A stretch of 64,000 nucleotides of DNA, from the NCBI RefSeq assembly GCF_000472865.1, contig NZ_AXAP01000002.1, forward strand, positions 310,001 through 374,000. Reading direction: 5' to 3'. Numbering within the stretch: the stretch's first letter is position 1; the number at the start of each line of letters is the position of its first letter. The stretch is from Bradyrhizobium elkanii WSM2783. Its GTDB lineage: Bacteria; Pseudomonadota; Alphaproteobacteria; Rhizobiales; Xanthobacteraceae. Of this stretch, positions 44,205-54,156 are shown in pieces. A program made the translations under genes and the position numbers. The notes under the pieces were generated by a model. That model saw nothing but the letters and a program-made list of their open reading frames with translations, made no database searches and was not told the DNA's origin.

Positions 44205-45146
44205 ATGAAGCTTCCAACCGTTCTATCGGCCGTCGCCGCGCTGGCCATGGGTCATGGCGCCCAGGCCGCAGCCTTGCCGTCGACCTCGGCCACGATCACC
44301 TATCATCGCACGCAGGTGGATGGCGTCGGCATCTTCTATCGTGAAGCGGGGCCGAGCGACGCGCCGACGATTGTGCTGTTGCACGGCTTTCCGTCCTCCT
44401 CGCGGATGTTCGATACTTTGCTTCCGCTTCTTGCCACGCGCTATCGCCTGATCGCACCTGACTATCCGGGGTTCGGCCAGAGCGAGGCTCCGCCGCCCTC
44501 GCGCTACGCTTACACGTTCGATCATCTTGCTCAGACCACGAACGCCTTGCTCGAGCAGCTCAAGATCAGCCGCTATGTCCTGTACCTGCAGGATTATGGC
44601 GGTCCGGTTGGCTACCGCATCATGGTGGCTCATCCCGAGCGGGTGCGCGCGCTTGTGATCCAGAATGCGAACGCCTACAGGGAAGGGCTCGGCGCCAAAT
44701 GGAGCGGCATTGCGCAATATTGGGCCGATCGTGATGCGCACCCGGAGCAGGTCGACGCTTTCACTTCGCTCGAAGGCGCCAAGGCCCGTCACATCGGCAG
44801 CAGCCCCAATCCCGAGCGCTACAATCCCGATACATGGACCGACGAATATGCGTTCCTGTCCCGACCTGGGCAGCGAGAAATCCAGGCGGACCTGCTTTAC
44901 GACTATCGCACGAACGTGGCCTCTTACCCCGCATGGCAGGCATTTCTGCGCGAGCATAAGCCACCGACGCTCATCGTGTGGGGGCGCTATGATCCATCCT
45001 TCATTGCACCGGGCGCGGAGGCGTTCAGGCGCGACCTGCCGGACGCGGAGATTCATCTGTTGGATGCCGGTCACTTCGCGCTAGACGAGAAGGTCGACGA
45101 TATAGCACGTCTGATGATCGACTTCCTGCCGAAGCAGCCCGAATAG
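44205..45146 (+). CDS. Exported alpha/beta-hydrolase, epoxide hydrolase/haloalkane dehalogenase-like
   Basis: 313 aa with a signal peptide (MKLPTVLSAVAALAMGHG followed by AQAA, cleavage near residue 22). Hydrolase motifs: oxyanion-loop HGFP (60-63), an Asp nucleophile D130 in LQDYGGPVG rather than the Ser of esterases, acid D263 (GRYDPSF) and base H290 (DAGHFALDE). An Asp nucleophile is the mark of epoxide hydrolases and dehalogenases. Start ATG 44205 has GGAGG upstream and gives the signal peptide directly. Periplasmic location and substrate are inference. Confidence 0.87.
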   Translation: MKLPTVLSAVAALAMGHGAQAAALPSTSATITYHRTQVDGVGIFYREAGPSDAPTIVLLHGFPSSSRMFDTLLPLLATRYRLIAPDYPGFGQSEAPPPSRYAYTFDHLAQTTNALLEQLKISRYVLYLQDYGGPVGYRIMVAHPERVRALVIQNANAYREGLGAKWSGIAQYWADRDAHPEQVDAFTSLEGAKARHIGSSPNPERYNPDTWTDEYAFLSRPGQREIQADLLYDYRTNVASYPAWQAFLREHKPPTLIVWGRYDPSFIAPGAEAFRRDLPDAEIHLLDAGHFALDEKVDDIARLMIDFLPKQPE

Positions 45147-45296
45147 GCTTAACGCCAGCTATACAAGGAGTGAGCGAGTCGACCGTTCATACCCATTACC
45201 GAACGGGCCACCCAACGATGTGTCTGTTCGAATTGAAGAAAACATTTAGGTGGGGCATAACCCTCGGCGATTGAAGCGCTGATTGCCCACACTGTT

Positions 45297-46220
45297 ATGA
45301 CCAGGCCCCGGGTTCCATCCCTCGTCGCATTGAGAGCTTTTGAAGCTGTTGGCCGCACCGGCAGCATGCGTGCCGCTGGCGACGAGTTGGCGGTGAGCCA
45401 TACGGTCGTGTCGCGTCATATCCAGAACCTGCAGGAAAACCTCGGCGTCACGCTTGTCCGGGCTCAGGGTCGCGGCGTCATGCTGACCGAACGAGGCTCG
45501 TTCCTCTATGAGCAGTTGTCGCAAGCGTTCGACATCATCGCGCGCGCCACGGTTGCGGTACGTCCTCCGTCGCGAACCACGCTTAACATCTGGTGTATTC
45601 CCGGCATCGCCAACCGCCGCCTGCTGCAGAGGCTTCCGGAACTGACGGGCCCGCCGAACCGATGGGAAGTCAACCTGCAACCAACCTTGTCGCACCCAGA
45701 TCTCTCGCGCGGTGAGGCCGATGCCGAGATCGTCTATGCCGATGTGATCACCACGCATCTCGATCTTGCGTCCGAGCCCTTGATCCGGCCGAGGGTCTTC
45801 CCGGTGGCCAGCCCAAGCTATCTGGCGCGTCATCCCGCCATCACGAGCCTGACGGACTTGGCATCGATCGCCTTGATCCACGAGGAATCGACGGAGCAAT
45901 GGGAGCGCTGGTTTCGGCTGGCCGGATTGGTCGATTTGCCGCAGCTCGGCGGCCAGCGTCTTTGGCATGCCCACCTCGCCATCGAGGCGGCGCGGCTTGG
46001 GCAGGGCGTGGCGATCGCAAATGACGTCCTTGTCGAGGACGACCTTCGCACTGGTGCATTGGTCGAGCTGCTCTCCACCTCCGTCTACATGGGAACGTAC
46101 CAATTGGTCGCTTTAAAGGAGCGATGGCGCGACCCGGCGATTGTTGCACTGCGGAATTGGCTACAAAATGTGCTGGCCAGCGCACTGATCGGTCCGACTG
46201 GTGCATGTGAGTCACCATAG
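45297..46220 (+). CDS. LysR-family transcriptional regulator (GcvA-like)
   Basis: 307 aa. N-terminal helix-turn-helix (LVALRAFEAVGRTGSMRAAG, then ELAVSHTVVSRHIQNLQENL) followed by a two-lobed ligand domain with ADAEIVYADVITTHL and RLGQGVAIANDVLVEDDL, the pattern of the GcvA/AmpR branch. It is 150 bp downstream of the hydrolase gene on the same strand and 69 bp upstream of the aminotransferase operon, so either could be its target. Confidence 0.88.
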   Translation: MTRPRVPSLVALRAFEAVGRTGSMRAAGDELAVSHTVVSRHIQNLQENLGVTLVRAQGRGVMLTERGSFLYEQLSQAFDIIARATVAVRPPSRTTLNIWCIPGIANRRLLQRLPELTGPPNRWEVNLQPTLSHPDLSRGEADAEIVYADVITTHLDLASEPLIRPRVFPVASPSYLARHPAITSLTDLASIALIHEESTEQWERWFRLAGLVDLPQLGGQRLWHAHLAIEAARLGQGVAIANDVLVEDDLRTGALVELLSTSVYMGTYQLVALKERWRDPAIVALRNWLQNVLASALIGPTGACESP

Positions 46221-46289
46221 CGCGATAATAAAACTGGTTGTTCGTTCGATAGCGCCAACTACGGTCCCCTCAACTTGGGGAAGTAAGTA

Positions 46290-47567
46290 ATGACGCTAAA
46301 CTCCGAACTGATGTCGCGCAGGCAGGCTGCGGTGGTCCGTGGTGTTGGTCATGCCACACCGGTTTTCGCTGAGCGGGCACTCAACAGCGAGCTCTGGGAC
46401 GTCGAGGGACGACGTTACGTCGATTTTGCCGGTGGTATCGCGGTTCTCAACACCGGTCACCGCCATCCGCTGGTGATCAAGGCGGTTCGCGATCAGTTGG
46501 ATCGCTTTACGCACACCTGTTTTCAGGTCGCCCCCTATGACTCCTATGTTGAGCTGGCGGAGCGTCTCAATGCGCTGGCGCCGATCAGCGGGCCGCTAAA
46601 GTCGATACTGCTGACAACCGGCGCCGAGGCTACCGAGAATGCGGTCAAGATCGCTCGTGCGGCAACCGGCCGCACTGGCGTCATCGCGTTCACGGGAGGC
46701 TTCCACGGCCGCACCGCTTTTGCGTCGGTGATGACGGGAAAAGTCGTCCCTTACAAGAAGGGCGTTGTTTCCCCGCTGCCCGGCGTGTGGCATGTGCCAT
46801 TCCCGATCAGTGGCAGTGAAGTTACTGTCGACGACGCGCTGCGCTATATCGGCTTCATTTTCAAGGCCGATATCGATGCATCGCAGGTGGCGGCGATCAT
46901 CATCGAGCCGGTGCAAGGCGAGGGCGGCTTCCACCAGGCTCCTCCCGAACTGATGCGTGGGCTGCGCCGCATCTGCGACGAGAATGGGATCGTGCTGATC
47001 GCGGACGAGGTTCAGACCGGATTCGGTCGGACTGGAAAAATGTTCGCGATGGAGCACTACGACGTCAAGCCAGACCTCATCTGTGTCGCGAAGAGCCTTG
47101 CCGGTGGCTTGCCGCTATCGGGCGTGATCGGACGTGCCGCGATCATGGACGCGGCGGAGCCGGGTGGCCTCGGGGGCACATATGCCGGCCATCCGCTGGC
47201 ATGCGCGGCGGCGCTTGCGGTCCTCGACGTGTTCGAACAGGAGAACCTTCTCGCGCGCGCCAATGAGATCGGTGCTCGCTTGCGCGATGCGATCGATCGC
47301 TTCGCGCAGGCCAACCATCTGCTGCCGATTTCCCGGGCTCGCGGATTGGGCGCGATGATCGCCTTCGATGTCCTCAAGCAGCGGGGGAGCAACGAGCCCG
47401 ACGCTGAAGCCACCAGTCAGGTCACGAGGCTCGCGCACCAGAACGGCCTGATCCTGCTCTCCTGCGGCACGACTGCGAACACGATTCGGATCTTGGTCCC
47501 GCTCACGGCATCGGACGAGATCGTGGACGAGGGGCTTTCGATCCTCGAATCTAGCCTCGTCGCCTGA
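46290..47567 (+). CDS. gabT: Class III aminotransferase, 4-aminobutyrate aminotransferase-like
   Basis: 425 aa. PLP enzyme with D239 (IADEVQTGFGRTGKM) and the Schiff-base Lys K268 (CVAKSLAGGLPLSGV); the substrate region TTGAEATENAVKIAR and the FHGRT motif fit the GabT branch. It would transfer an omega-amino group (GABA, 5-aminovalerate or similar) to 2-oxoglutarate. First gene of a long plus-strand run with an M20 hydrolase and a peptide-type ABC transporter, suggesting breakdown of an imported amino compound. GGGGAAG precedes the ATG. Confidence 0.87.
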   Translation: MTLNSELMSRRQAAVVRGVGHATPVFAERALNSELWDVEGRRYVDFAGGIAVLNTGHRHPLVIKAVRDQLDRFTHTCFQVAPYDSYVELAERLNALAPISGPLKSILLTTGAEATENAVKIARAATGRTGVIAFTGGFHGRTAFASVMTGKVVPYKKGVVSPLPGVWHVPFPISGSEVTVDDALRYIGFIFKADIDASQVAAIIIEPVQGEGGFHQAPPELMRGLRRICDENGIVLIADEVQTGFGRTGKMFAMEHYDVKPDLICVAKSLAGGLPLSGVIGRAAIMDAAEPGGLGGTYAGHPLACAAALAVLDVFEQENLLARANEIGARLRDAIDRFAQANHLLPISRARGLGAMIAFDVLKQRGSNEPDAEATSQVTRLAHQNGLILLSCGTTANTIRILVPLTASDEIVDEGLSILESSLVA

Positions 47568-47643
47568 GCTCCACGACCGGCGAACATCGACCAGACCAAC
47601 AATGGGCATTCGTTGAAATGCCCCCTGCGAACAGGAGACGACC

Positions 47644-48939
47644 TTGGAAACTGAGCTGACCAAGACCAACAGTCTTGCGGAAGAATTGCGGGCTGCCGTC
47701 GATCGCAACTTTGACGACCAGGTCGCCTTCCTCTCCCGACTGGTGCAATTCCGCAGTCTCCGCGGTCAGGAGGCCCCGCTCCAGGCCTGGATGGCTGAAC
47801 GCCTCGCCGAGCGCGGCTACAAGGTCGATGCCTTCAGTCTCGCCGACGTCGATCTGATGAGCCATCCGAAGGCGGCTCCGATGGACGGGATCGATCTTGC
47901 CGGCTCGAGGCAAGTTGTGGCGACTTATGAGGGCGGCGGGAAGGGGCGCAGCCTGATCCTCCAGGGTCATATCGACGTGGTGCCGGAAGGCCCGGCGGAT
48001 TTCTGGGATTTTCCGCCATTTGACGGCGTGGTGCGCGACGGCTGGATGCACGGCCGCGGCGCTCAGGACATGAAGGCCGGCGTGTCGGCGATGATTTTTG
48101 CGCTCGATGCGATCCGGGCCGCGGGCTACGCGCCGCAGGGCCGCATCCACGTGCAGACCGTCACCGAGGAAGAAAGCACCGGCAACGGCGCGCTGTCGAC
48201 GTTGATGCGCGGCTATCGCGCCGACGCGTGCCTGATCCCCGAGCCGATTGGCCAAAAGCTCTTGCGCGCGCAGGTCGGCGCGATCTGGTTCCGCGTGCGG
48301 GTGCGAGGCACGCCGGCCCATGTTGCCTACTCCGAGACAGGCACCAGCGCCATTTTGTCGGCCATGCACGTGATCCGTGCGTTCCAGGACTACACCAAGC
48401 GGCTCAACGAACAGGCCGCGGATCATCCGTGGTTCAAGACTGTCAAATCGCCGATCAAGTTCAACGTCGGCATCATCAAGGGCGGCGATTGGGCAAGCTC
48501 GACAGCGGCCTGGTGCGAGTTCGACTGCCGGCTCGGCCTGCTTCCCGGCACTAGCCCGCAGGAGGCGATGCGTGGCATCGAGAAGTGCCTGGCCGACGCA
48601 CAGGCTACCGACAGTTTCCTGTCGAGCAATCCTGCTGAACTGATCTGGAGCGGTTTCCAGGCAGATCCGTCGGTCTTGGAGCCCGGAAGCGAAGCCGAGC
48701 AGGTGCTCTCCTCGGTGCATCAGGTGGTGTTCAACGAGCCGATGCAGTTGCAGATCGGCACCGCCGTTACCGATACGCGCTACTACAACGTCGACTATGG
48801 AATTCCGGCGCTGTGTTACGGCCATTACGGCATCGGGCCGCATGCGTTCAATGAGCGCGTCGATCTCGAAAGCGTCCGCAAGATCACACTGAGCATCGCG
48901 CTCTTCGTCGCCAACTGGTGCGGATTGAAGAAGCTGTGA
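47644..48939 (+). CDS. M20-family metallohydrolase (ArgE/DapE-like)
   Basis: 431 aa. Dinuclear zinc peptidase motifs: H109 and D111 (LQGHIDVVP), D142 (GRGAQDMKAG), the catalytic pair E175-E176 (TEEEST) and a late GPHAFNE. A dimerisation domain is inserted between (about 205-320). It hydrolyses an N-acyl amino acid or a small peptide. The start is TTG at 47644 with CAGGAG about eight bases upstream, chosen since no suitable ATG lies nearby. It sits 76 bp after the aminotransferase gene. Confidence 0.88.
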   Translation: METELTKTNSLAEELRAAVDRNFDDQVAFLSRLVQFRSLRGQEAPLQAWMAERLAERGYKVDAFSLADVDLMSHPKAAPMDGIDLAGSRQVVATYEGGGKGRSLILQGHIDVVPEGPADFWDFPPFDGVVRDGWMHGRGAQDMKAGVSAMIFALDAIRAAGYAPQGRIHVQTVTEEESTGNGALSTLMRGYRADACLIPEPIGQKLLRAQVGAIWFRVRVRGTPAHVAYSETGTSAILSAMHVIRAFQDYTKRLNEQAADHPWFKTVKSPIKFNVGIIKGGDWASSTAAWCEFDCRLGLLPGTSPQEAMRGIEKCLADAQATDSFLSSNPAELIWSGFQADPSVLEPGSEAEQVLSSVHQVVFNEPMQLQIGTAVTDTRYYNVDYGIPALCYGHYGIGPHAFNERVDLESVRKITLSIALFVANWCGLKKL

Positions 48940-49008
48940 TGGTCGCCGCCGCATCTGCGGCCGGCGCGTCTCGTCCAGAGAGCCATGTCAACAGGAAGGG
49001 GGGATATC

Positions 49009-50604
49009 ATGGGAATGAACAGGCGTGAATTCGGCAAGTTGGGACTGGCCGCGGGAATGGCCAGCGTCGCGGGGATCCCGCTCGGCTTGCACCGTGCCGC
49101 GGGGCAGACGCGCGGCGGCACGCTCAGCACCATTATCCATCCGGAGCCGGCCATGCTGGTCTCCGCGATCAGCCAGCTCCAGCCGACGCTGACGATCTGC
49201 GGCAAGATCTACGAGAGCCTGCTTCGCTACGACTTTGACCTGAAACCGATCCCCGGCCTGGCGCAATCCTGGAGCGTCTCTCCCGACGGGTTGACCTATA
49301 CGTTCAAGCTGTTTCCGAACATCACCTTCCACGACGGCAAGCCGCTGACGGCCGACGACGTCATCTTCTCGATGACCAAGATCCTGCCCGAGACCCACGC
49401 GCGGGCCCGGCCGATATTCACCCGCATCGATAGCGCCGAAGCTCCCGATCCGCTGACGGTCGTGTTCAAGCTCAAGTCGCCGTTTTCTCCGTTCCTCGGA
49501 GCATTCGATTGCACCACGGCGCCGATCCTGCCGAAGCACATCTACGAAGGCACCGACTTCAAGACCAATCCTGCGAATGACAAGGCGATCGGCTGCGGTC
49601 CCTTCAAGCTGAAGGAATGGGTGCGGGGATCGCACATCCACCTGGTCAAGCATGACGGCTACTACCGCGCCGGGGAGCCTCACATCGACGAGATCATCTA
49701 CCGCGTCATTCCGGATGCGGCAGCGCGTTCGGTCGCGCTCGAGCAGGGGACCGTCAAGCTGACGCAGTGGAGCGACATCGAGCAGTACGACGTGGCTCGC
49801 CTCACCAAGCTGCCCCATCTCGACATGACGACGAAGGGATATGAGTACTTCGCGCCACATCTGTGGCTCGAGCTGAACAATCGCATCGCGCCGATGAATG
49901 ACAAGCGCTTCCGTCAGGCGGTGATGTACGCCATAGACCGCAAGGCTCTGCTCCAGCGTGTCTACTTCGGTCTCGGCAAGGTTGCGACCGGTCCGATCTC
50001 GTCGAAGACCCGGTTCTACGACAAGAACGTAAAGCAGTACGAATACTCACCGGACAAGGCAAAAGCTCTTCTCGACGAGATGGGATTGAAGCCGGGCGCC
50101 GATGGCAAGCGGATCACCGTTCCGTTCCTGGTCACGCCATCGGGCGAGCTCTATCGTCGCGTCGCAGAGTTCTTGCGCCAGTCGCTGCTGCGGGTCGGAA
50201 TCGACCTGCAGTTTGAAGGCACCGATGTCGCGGGCTGGATCCAGAAGGTCAGCAACGGGGAGTATTCGATGACGACGAATCTCGTCTATCAGCTCGGAGA
50301 TCCCGCTATTGGCGTATCGCGCACCTACATTTCGTCGAACATCCGCAAGGGCATCATGTTCTCCAACACGGCCGGATATTCAAATCCGGAAGTGGATCGT
50401 CTTTTCGAGGAAGCTGCGACCGCCTCGCCGGACGAGAAGCGGCAGGAACTGTACAGCGCGGTGCAGAAGGCTCTGGTCGAGGATGTGCCGATCGTGTGGC
50501 TGCTCGAACAGGACTTTCCGACGTTCACCGACAAGAAGCTCAAGAATGTGACCACGACCGCCATCGGCGTTCACGAAACCTTCGGCGCGGTCCGGTTCGA
50601 ATGA
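49009..50604 (+). CDS. Dpp/Opp-type ABC transporter substrate-binding protein
   Basis: 531 aa. A Tat-type signal (NRREFGKLGLAAGMASVAG) is followed by the SBP family 5 fold: YESLLRYDFDLKPIPGLAQS, FHDGKPLTADDVIFS and KRFRQAVMYAIDRKAL. It binds peptides or other bulky ligands in the periplasm. ATG 49009 has an AAGGGGGG site; an ATG at 48985 would add eight residues. The next gene's ATG overlaps its stop. Confidence 0.92.
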   Translation: MGMNRREFGKLGLAAGMASVAGIPLGLHRAAGQTRGGTLSTIIHPEPAMLVSAISQLQPTLTICGKIYESLLRYDFDLKPIPGLAQSWSVSPDGLTYTFKLFPNITFHDGKPLTADDVIFSMTKILPETHARARPIFTRIDSAEAPDPLTVVFKLKSPFSPFLGAFDCTTAPILPKHIYEGTDFKTNPANDKAIGCGPFKLKEWVRGSHIHLVKHDGYYRAGEPHIDEIIYRVIPDAAARSVALEQGTVKLTQWSDIEQYDVARLTKLPHLDMTTKGYEYFAPHLWLELNNRIAPMNDKRFRQAVMYAIDRKALLQRVYFGLGKVATGPISSKTRFYDKNVKQYEYSPDKAKALLDEMGLKPGADGKRITVPFLVTPSGELYRRVAEFLRQSLLRVGIDLQFEGTDVAGWIQKVSNGEYSMTTNLVYQLGDPAIGVSRTYISSNIRKGIMFSNTAGYSNPEVDRLFEEAATASPDEKRQELYSAVQKALVEDVPIVWLLEQDFPTFTDKKLKNVTTTAIGVHETFGAVRFE

Positions 50605-51623
50605 GCGTCGTCGCCATCACCCGGTACGGAGGCCGCTTGTCGGCCTACGTGCTGGGCATCGCCTACGGAGCGGTGAAGATCATCGGCGTGATCCTGGTCA
50701 TCGCGACCTTCAACTTTATTCTCGTTCACGCGGCGCCCGGCGACCCGGCGCAGGTGATCGCAGGACAAAGCGGTGCTGCCGACGAAACATTGCTCCGCCA
50801 GATACGATCGGCCTATGGCCTCGATCAGCCGTACCTGGTGCAACTGGCGAGCTCCCTGAAGAAGACGCTGACGCTTGATCTCGGTTATTCCTATCGGCAA
50901 CAGCGGACCGTGTTGTCGCTGCTGCTGGAGCGGCTGCCCGCGACCTTGCTGCTCACGGGTACGGCGTTCATCCTGTCCCTGGTCTTCGGTACGGCGTTGG
51001 GAACGATAGCCGGTACACGTGCGGGAAAATGGTCCGACACGTTCTTTACGATCGTCTCGCTGCTGCTCTATGCCTTGCCGGTGTTCTGGCTTGGCCTGAT
51101 GCTCGTGCTGTTGTTTTCCGTGCAGCTCAATTGGCTTCCGCCATTCGGCTACGTGACCGTCGGCGTCGAGATGACGGCGTGGCAGCGCATCGCGGACATT
51201 GCCTCGCACATGGTCCTGCCGACCTTGTCACTGGCCGCTGTCTATCTCGCGATCTACGCCAGGCTGATGCGTTCCTCGATCATCGAGGTCAAGCAGCAGG
51301 ATTTCATCAAGACGGCGCGGGCCAAGGGCGTGACCGAGTCCCGGATCGTGATGCACCATCTGCTTCGCAACGCGATCCTGCCCGTTATCACGGTCGCCGG
51401 AATGCAGGCCGGCGCGGTGGTTGGCGGCGCGGTTGTCGTCGAGACCGTGTTCGCGTGGCCCGGCCTGGGGCGGCTGATCTATGACGCCGTGCTGCAGCGC
51501 GACTATCCGGTCATGCAAGGCATCTTCCTGGTCATGTCGATTGTCGTGATCGGGCTGAACCTGCTCACCGAGGCGGTCTATCGCATGGTGGATCCGCGCA
51601 TCTCCGTACGAAGTGTGAGGTGA
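50601..51623 (+). CDS. Dpp-type ABC transporter permease (DppB-like)
   Basis: 340 aa, six membrane segments plus an N-terminal anchor. DppB hallmarks: HAAPGDPAQVIAGQSGAADE, YGLDQPYLVQL and the EAA loop DFIKTARAKGVTESRIVMHH. Start overlaps the previous stop by 4 bp (ATGA). Confidence 0.93.
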   Translation: MSVVAITRYGGRLSAYVLGIAYGAVKIIGVILVIATFNFILVHAAPGDPAQVIAGQSGAADETLLRQIRSAYGLDQPYLVQLASSLKKTLTLDLGYSYRQQRTVLSLLLERLPATLLLTGTAFILSLVFGTALGTIAGTRAGKWSDTFFTIVSLLLYALPVFWLGLMLVLLFSVQLNWLPPFGYVTVGVEMTAWQRIADIASHMVLPTLSLAAVYLAIYARLMRSSIIEVKQQDFIKTARAKGVTESRIVMHHLLRNAILPVITVAGMQAGAVVGGAVVVETVFAWPGLGRLIYDAVLQRDYPVMQGIFLVMSIVVIGLNLLTEAVYRMVDPRISVRSVR

Positions 51624-51630
51624 GGCGGCC

Positions 51631-52470
51631 GTGAAGAACCTGGCATCCTTTCTTCGGCATCCGGCCGGCGTCATCGGACTGGTCATCCTGACCGGAGTCG
51701 TTGTGCTGGCCATCGTGGCGCCCACCCTGTTTCCCGTCGATCCCTGGGATATGGTGGCCGCGCCGTTCCAGCCGCCGTTCGACGGCGAGACGTGGCTCGG
51801 TTCCGACATGCTCGGCCGCGACGTCGCCGCCTGCATCGCCTATGGCGCGCGGGTCTCGCTTCTCATAGGCGTCTCGTCGACACTTGCCGCGCTCGCGATC
51901 GGCGTCACCGTGGGAGCCGTTGCCGGCTATTTCGGCGGCCGCGTCGACGACTTTCTGATGCGCTTCGTCGAGTTGTTTCAGACGATTCCTGGCTTCATTC
52001 TTGCCATCCTGCTGGTGGCGACGCTCGGACCTTCACTGACCAACGTGATCCTCGCGATCGGCGCTGTGAGCTGGCCGCAGCTCGCCCGGCTGACGCGCGC
52101 CGAGTTTCTGCGGCTGCGGAGCCGGGAGTTCGTGCAGGCCGCGGTCTGTCAGGGGCAGCCGCCGATGTCGGTGGTGTTGCGCCATATCCTGCCGAACGCG
52201 GTGTCGCCGATCATAGTGACCGGCTCGTTGATGATCGCCAGTTCGATCCTGATCGAAAGTGCGCTGAGCTTCATGGGGCTCGGTGACCCCAATCTGATGT
52301 CGTGGGGATTCATGATCGGCGCGTCCCGTTCGGTGATGCGTCAAGCGTGGTGGATGAGCGTGTTCCCCGGTGTAGCCATCTTCCTCACCGTGCTGGCGAT
52401 CAACCTCGTTGGCGAAGGACTGAACGATACCCTGAACCCGAGACTGTCGCGGAAGGCGCGAGGTGCATGA
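51631..52470 (+). CDS. Dpp-type ABC transporter permease (DppC-like)
   Basis: 279 aa. N-terminal anchor, then the DppC motif WLGSDMLGRDVAACIAYGAR and five further helices; the EAA-like loop reads REFVQAAVCQGQPPMSVVLR, where the usual AR-x-xG is altered to VCQGQ. GTG start at 51631, seven bases after the DppB stop, with GTGAGG upstream. Overlaps the ATPase gene by 4 bp. Confidence 0.92.
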   Translation: MKNLASFLRHPAGVIGLVILTGVVVLAIVAPTLFPVDPWDMVAAPFQPPFDGETWLGSDMLGRDVAACIAYGARVSLLIGVSSTLAALAIGVTVGAVAGYFGGRVDDFLMRFVELFQTIPGFILAILLVATLGPSLTNVILAIGAVSWPQLARLTRAEFLRLRSREFVQAAVCQGQPPMSVVLRHILPNAVSPIIVTGSLMIASSILIESALSFMGLGDPNLMSWGFMIGASRSVMRQAWWMSVFPGVAIFLTVLAINLVGEGLNDTLNPRLSRKARGA

Positions 52471-54122
52471 CGGACGAACCGCTGCTTGCAATCGAAAATC
52501 TGTCCGTTTCTTTGCCCAGAGGCGGCGACCGGCAGTTCGCGGTGGAAAACGTCTCGCTTGCCGTGCGTCGGAACGAGATCGTTTGCCTGGTCGGCGAGTC
52601 CGGCTCGGGTAAGTCGATCACCGCGCACGCCGTGCTCAGGCTGTTGCCGCCGGCTCTTCACGTCGCCGGCGGTGCCATCCGTTTCAAGGATACGGACCTC
52701 GCGACAGCGGATGAAGGGGCAATGCGGGCGCTGCGGGGCGGCCAGATATCCATGATCTTCCAGGAGCCGCTCAGCGCGCTCAATCCGCTGACGCGTGTCG
52801 GTCAGCAGATCGCGGAAGCCATCGTCACGCACGCCGGCGCGAAGCTGTACCGTTCCGAGCTGGACGCGCGGGTCGTCGAACTGATCGCGGCGGTCGGCCT
52901 GCCCGATCCTCCGGCGCTCGCCCGCAGCTATCCATTCCAGCTCTCCGGCGGTCAGCGCCAGCGCATCATGATCGCGATCGCGATGGCAAACGAGCCGGCA
53001 CTGCTGCTCGCTGACGAGCCGACCACCGCACTCGACGTCACCACGCAAAAGCAAATCCTCGGCTTGATCCGGAAGTTGCAGGCCGAGCGGGGAATGGGCG
53101 TCCTGTTCATCACGCACGACTTTGGTGTCGTCGCCGACATAGCCGACCGTGTCGTTGTCATGCGCAACGGCTGCGTGGTCGAGCAGGGCACGGTCGATGA
53201 GGTGCTTCGCGCCCCCAAGAATGACTACACCAAGGCGCTCATTGCGGCAGTGCCGGGCGGGCGCCCCCCAACGACGCACAGCCAGGCGCTGGGCAGCGAT
53301 CCATTGTTGGAAGCCCGCGGTCTCAACAAGGTATTCGCGTCGCGTCAGGGCGCGTTCAGGCCGGTGCGGCGAGTGCCTACCGTGCAGGACGTCGCGCTCA
53401 CGCTGCGACCACGCGAGACGGTCGCCATCGTCGGGGAGTCCGGATCGGGCAAATCGACACTCGCGCGCATGGTCATGCGGCTCATCGAGCCCGACACCGG
53501 CTCGATTGATTTCGATGGGGTGGATTTTCTTAAATTGAAAGGCGCGCAGTTGCGCGCGATGCGCCGCAAGGTGCAGATCGTCTTTCAGGATCCCTTTGCG
53601 GCGCTCGATCCAAGGCAAAAGGTCGGCGAAGCCATCGCGCGCGGTCCGATGACCTATGGAACGCCCGCCGTCGAGGCGATTGCGGACGCAAAGCGATTGT
53701 TGGCGCGGGTAGGGCTGAAGGAGAGCGCATACGAACGCTATCCTCATGAATTCTCCGGTGGTCAACGCCAACGCATCTGTATCGCGCGCGCCATCGCGTT
53801 GAAGCCGCTGGTGCTGGTCGCGGACGAGGCGGTTTCGGCGCTCGACGTTTCCGTGCAACAGCACATTCTGGAGCTATTGGCCGAGCTGCGCGAAGAAATG
53901 AACCTCGCAATGCTGTTCATCACGCATGACCTGCGTGTCGCATCGGAGATCGCCGACAGGATCGTCGTGATGCGGCGCGGCGAAATCGTCGAGCAGGGTG
54001 AGACGCAATCGGTATTCGGCGCGCCGCAGCACGCTTACACCCGCGAGCTGCTCGAGGCCATTCCTGGGCGTTCGTTGTTCGGCAGGCCTCACGAGCCGTC
54101 GGCCAACGTATGTTTCGCCTAG
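52467..54122 (+). CDS. Fused DppD-DppF ABC transporter ATPase
   Basis: 551 aa with two ATPase domains. First (1 to about 255): Walker A GESGSGKS, signature LSGGQRQRIMIAIAM, Walker B LLLADEPTTALD. Second (about 275-551): Walker A GESGSGKS again, SGGQRQRICIARAI and LVADEAVSALD, where the usual EP of Walker B is EA. Each has the oligopeptide-family C-terminal extension. Fused DppDF proteins are common in rhizobia. ATG overlaps the DppC stop by 4 bp. Confidence 0.92.
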   Translation: MTDEPLLAIENLSVSLPRGGDRQFAVENVSLAVRRNEIVCLVGESGSGKSITAHAVLRLLPPALHVAGGAIRFKDTDLATADEGAMRALRGGQISMIFQEPLSALNPLTRVGQQIAEAIVTHAGAKLYRSELDARVVELIAAVGLPDPPALARSYPFQLSGGQRQRIMIAIAMANEPALLLADEPTTALDVTTQKQILGLIRKLQAERGMGVLFITHDFGVVADIADRVVVMRNGCVVEQGTVDEVLRAPKNDYTKALIAAVPGGRPPTTHSQALGSDPLLEARGLNKVFASRQGAFRPVRRVPTVQDVALTLRPRETVAIVGESGSGKSTLARMVMRLIEPDTGSIDFDGVDFLKLKGAQLRAMRRKVQIVFQDPFAALDPRQKVGEAIARGPMTYGTPAVEAIADAKRLLARVGLKESAYERYPHEFSGGQRQRICIARAIALKPLVLVADEAVSALDVSVQQHILELLAELREEMNLAMLFITHDLRVASEIADRIVVMRRGEIVEQGETQSVFGAPQHAYTRELLEAIPGRSLFGRPHEPSANVCFA

Positions 54123-54156
54123 GCGCTCGCGAACGGGAAACACGGGGCGCAATGAC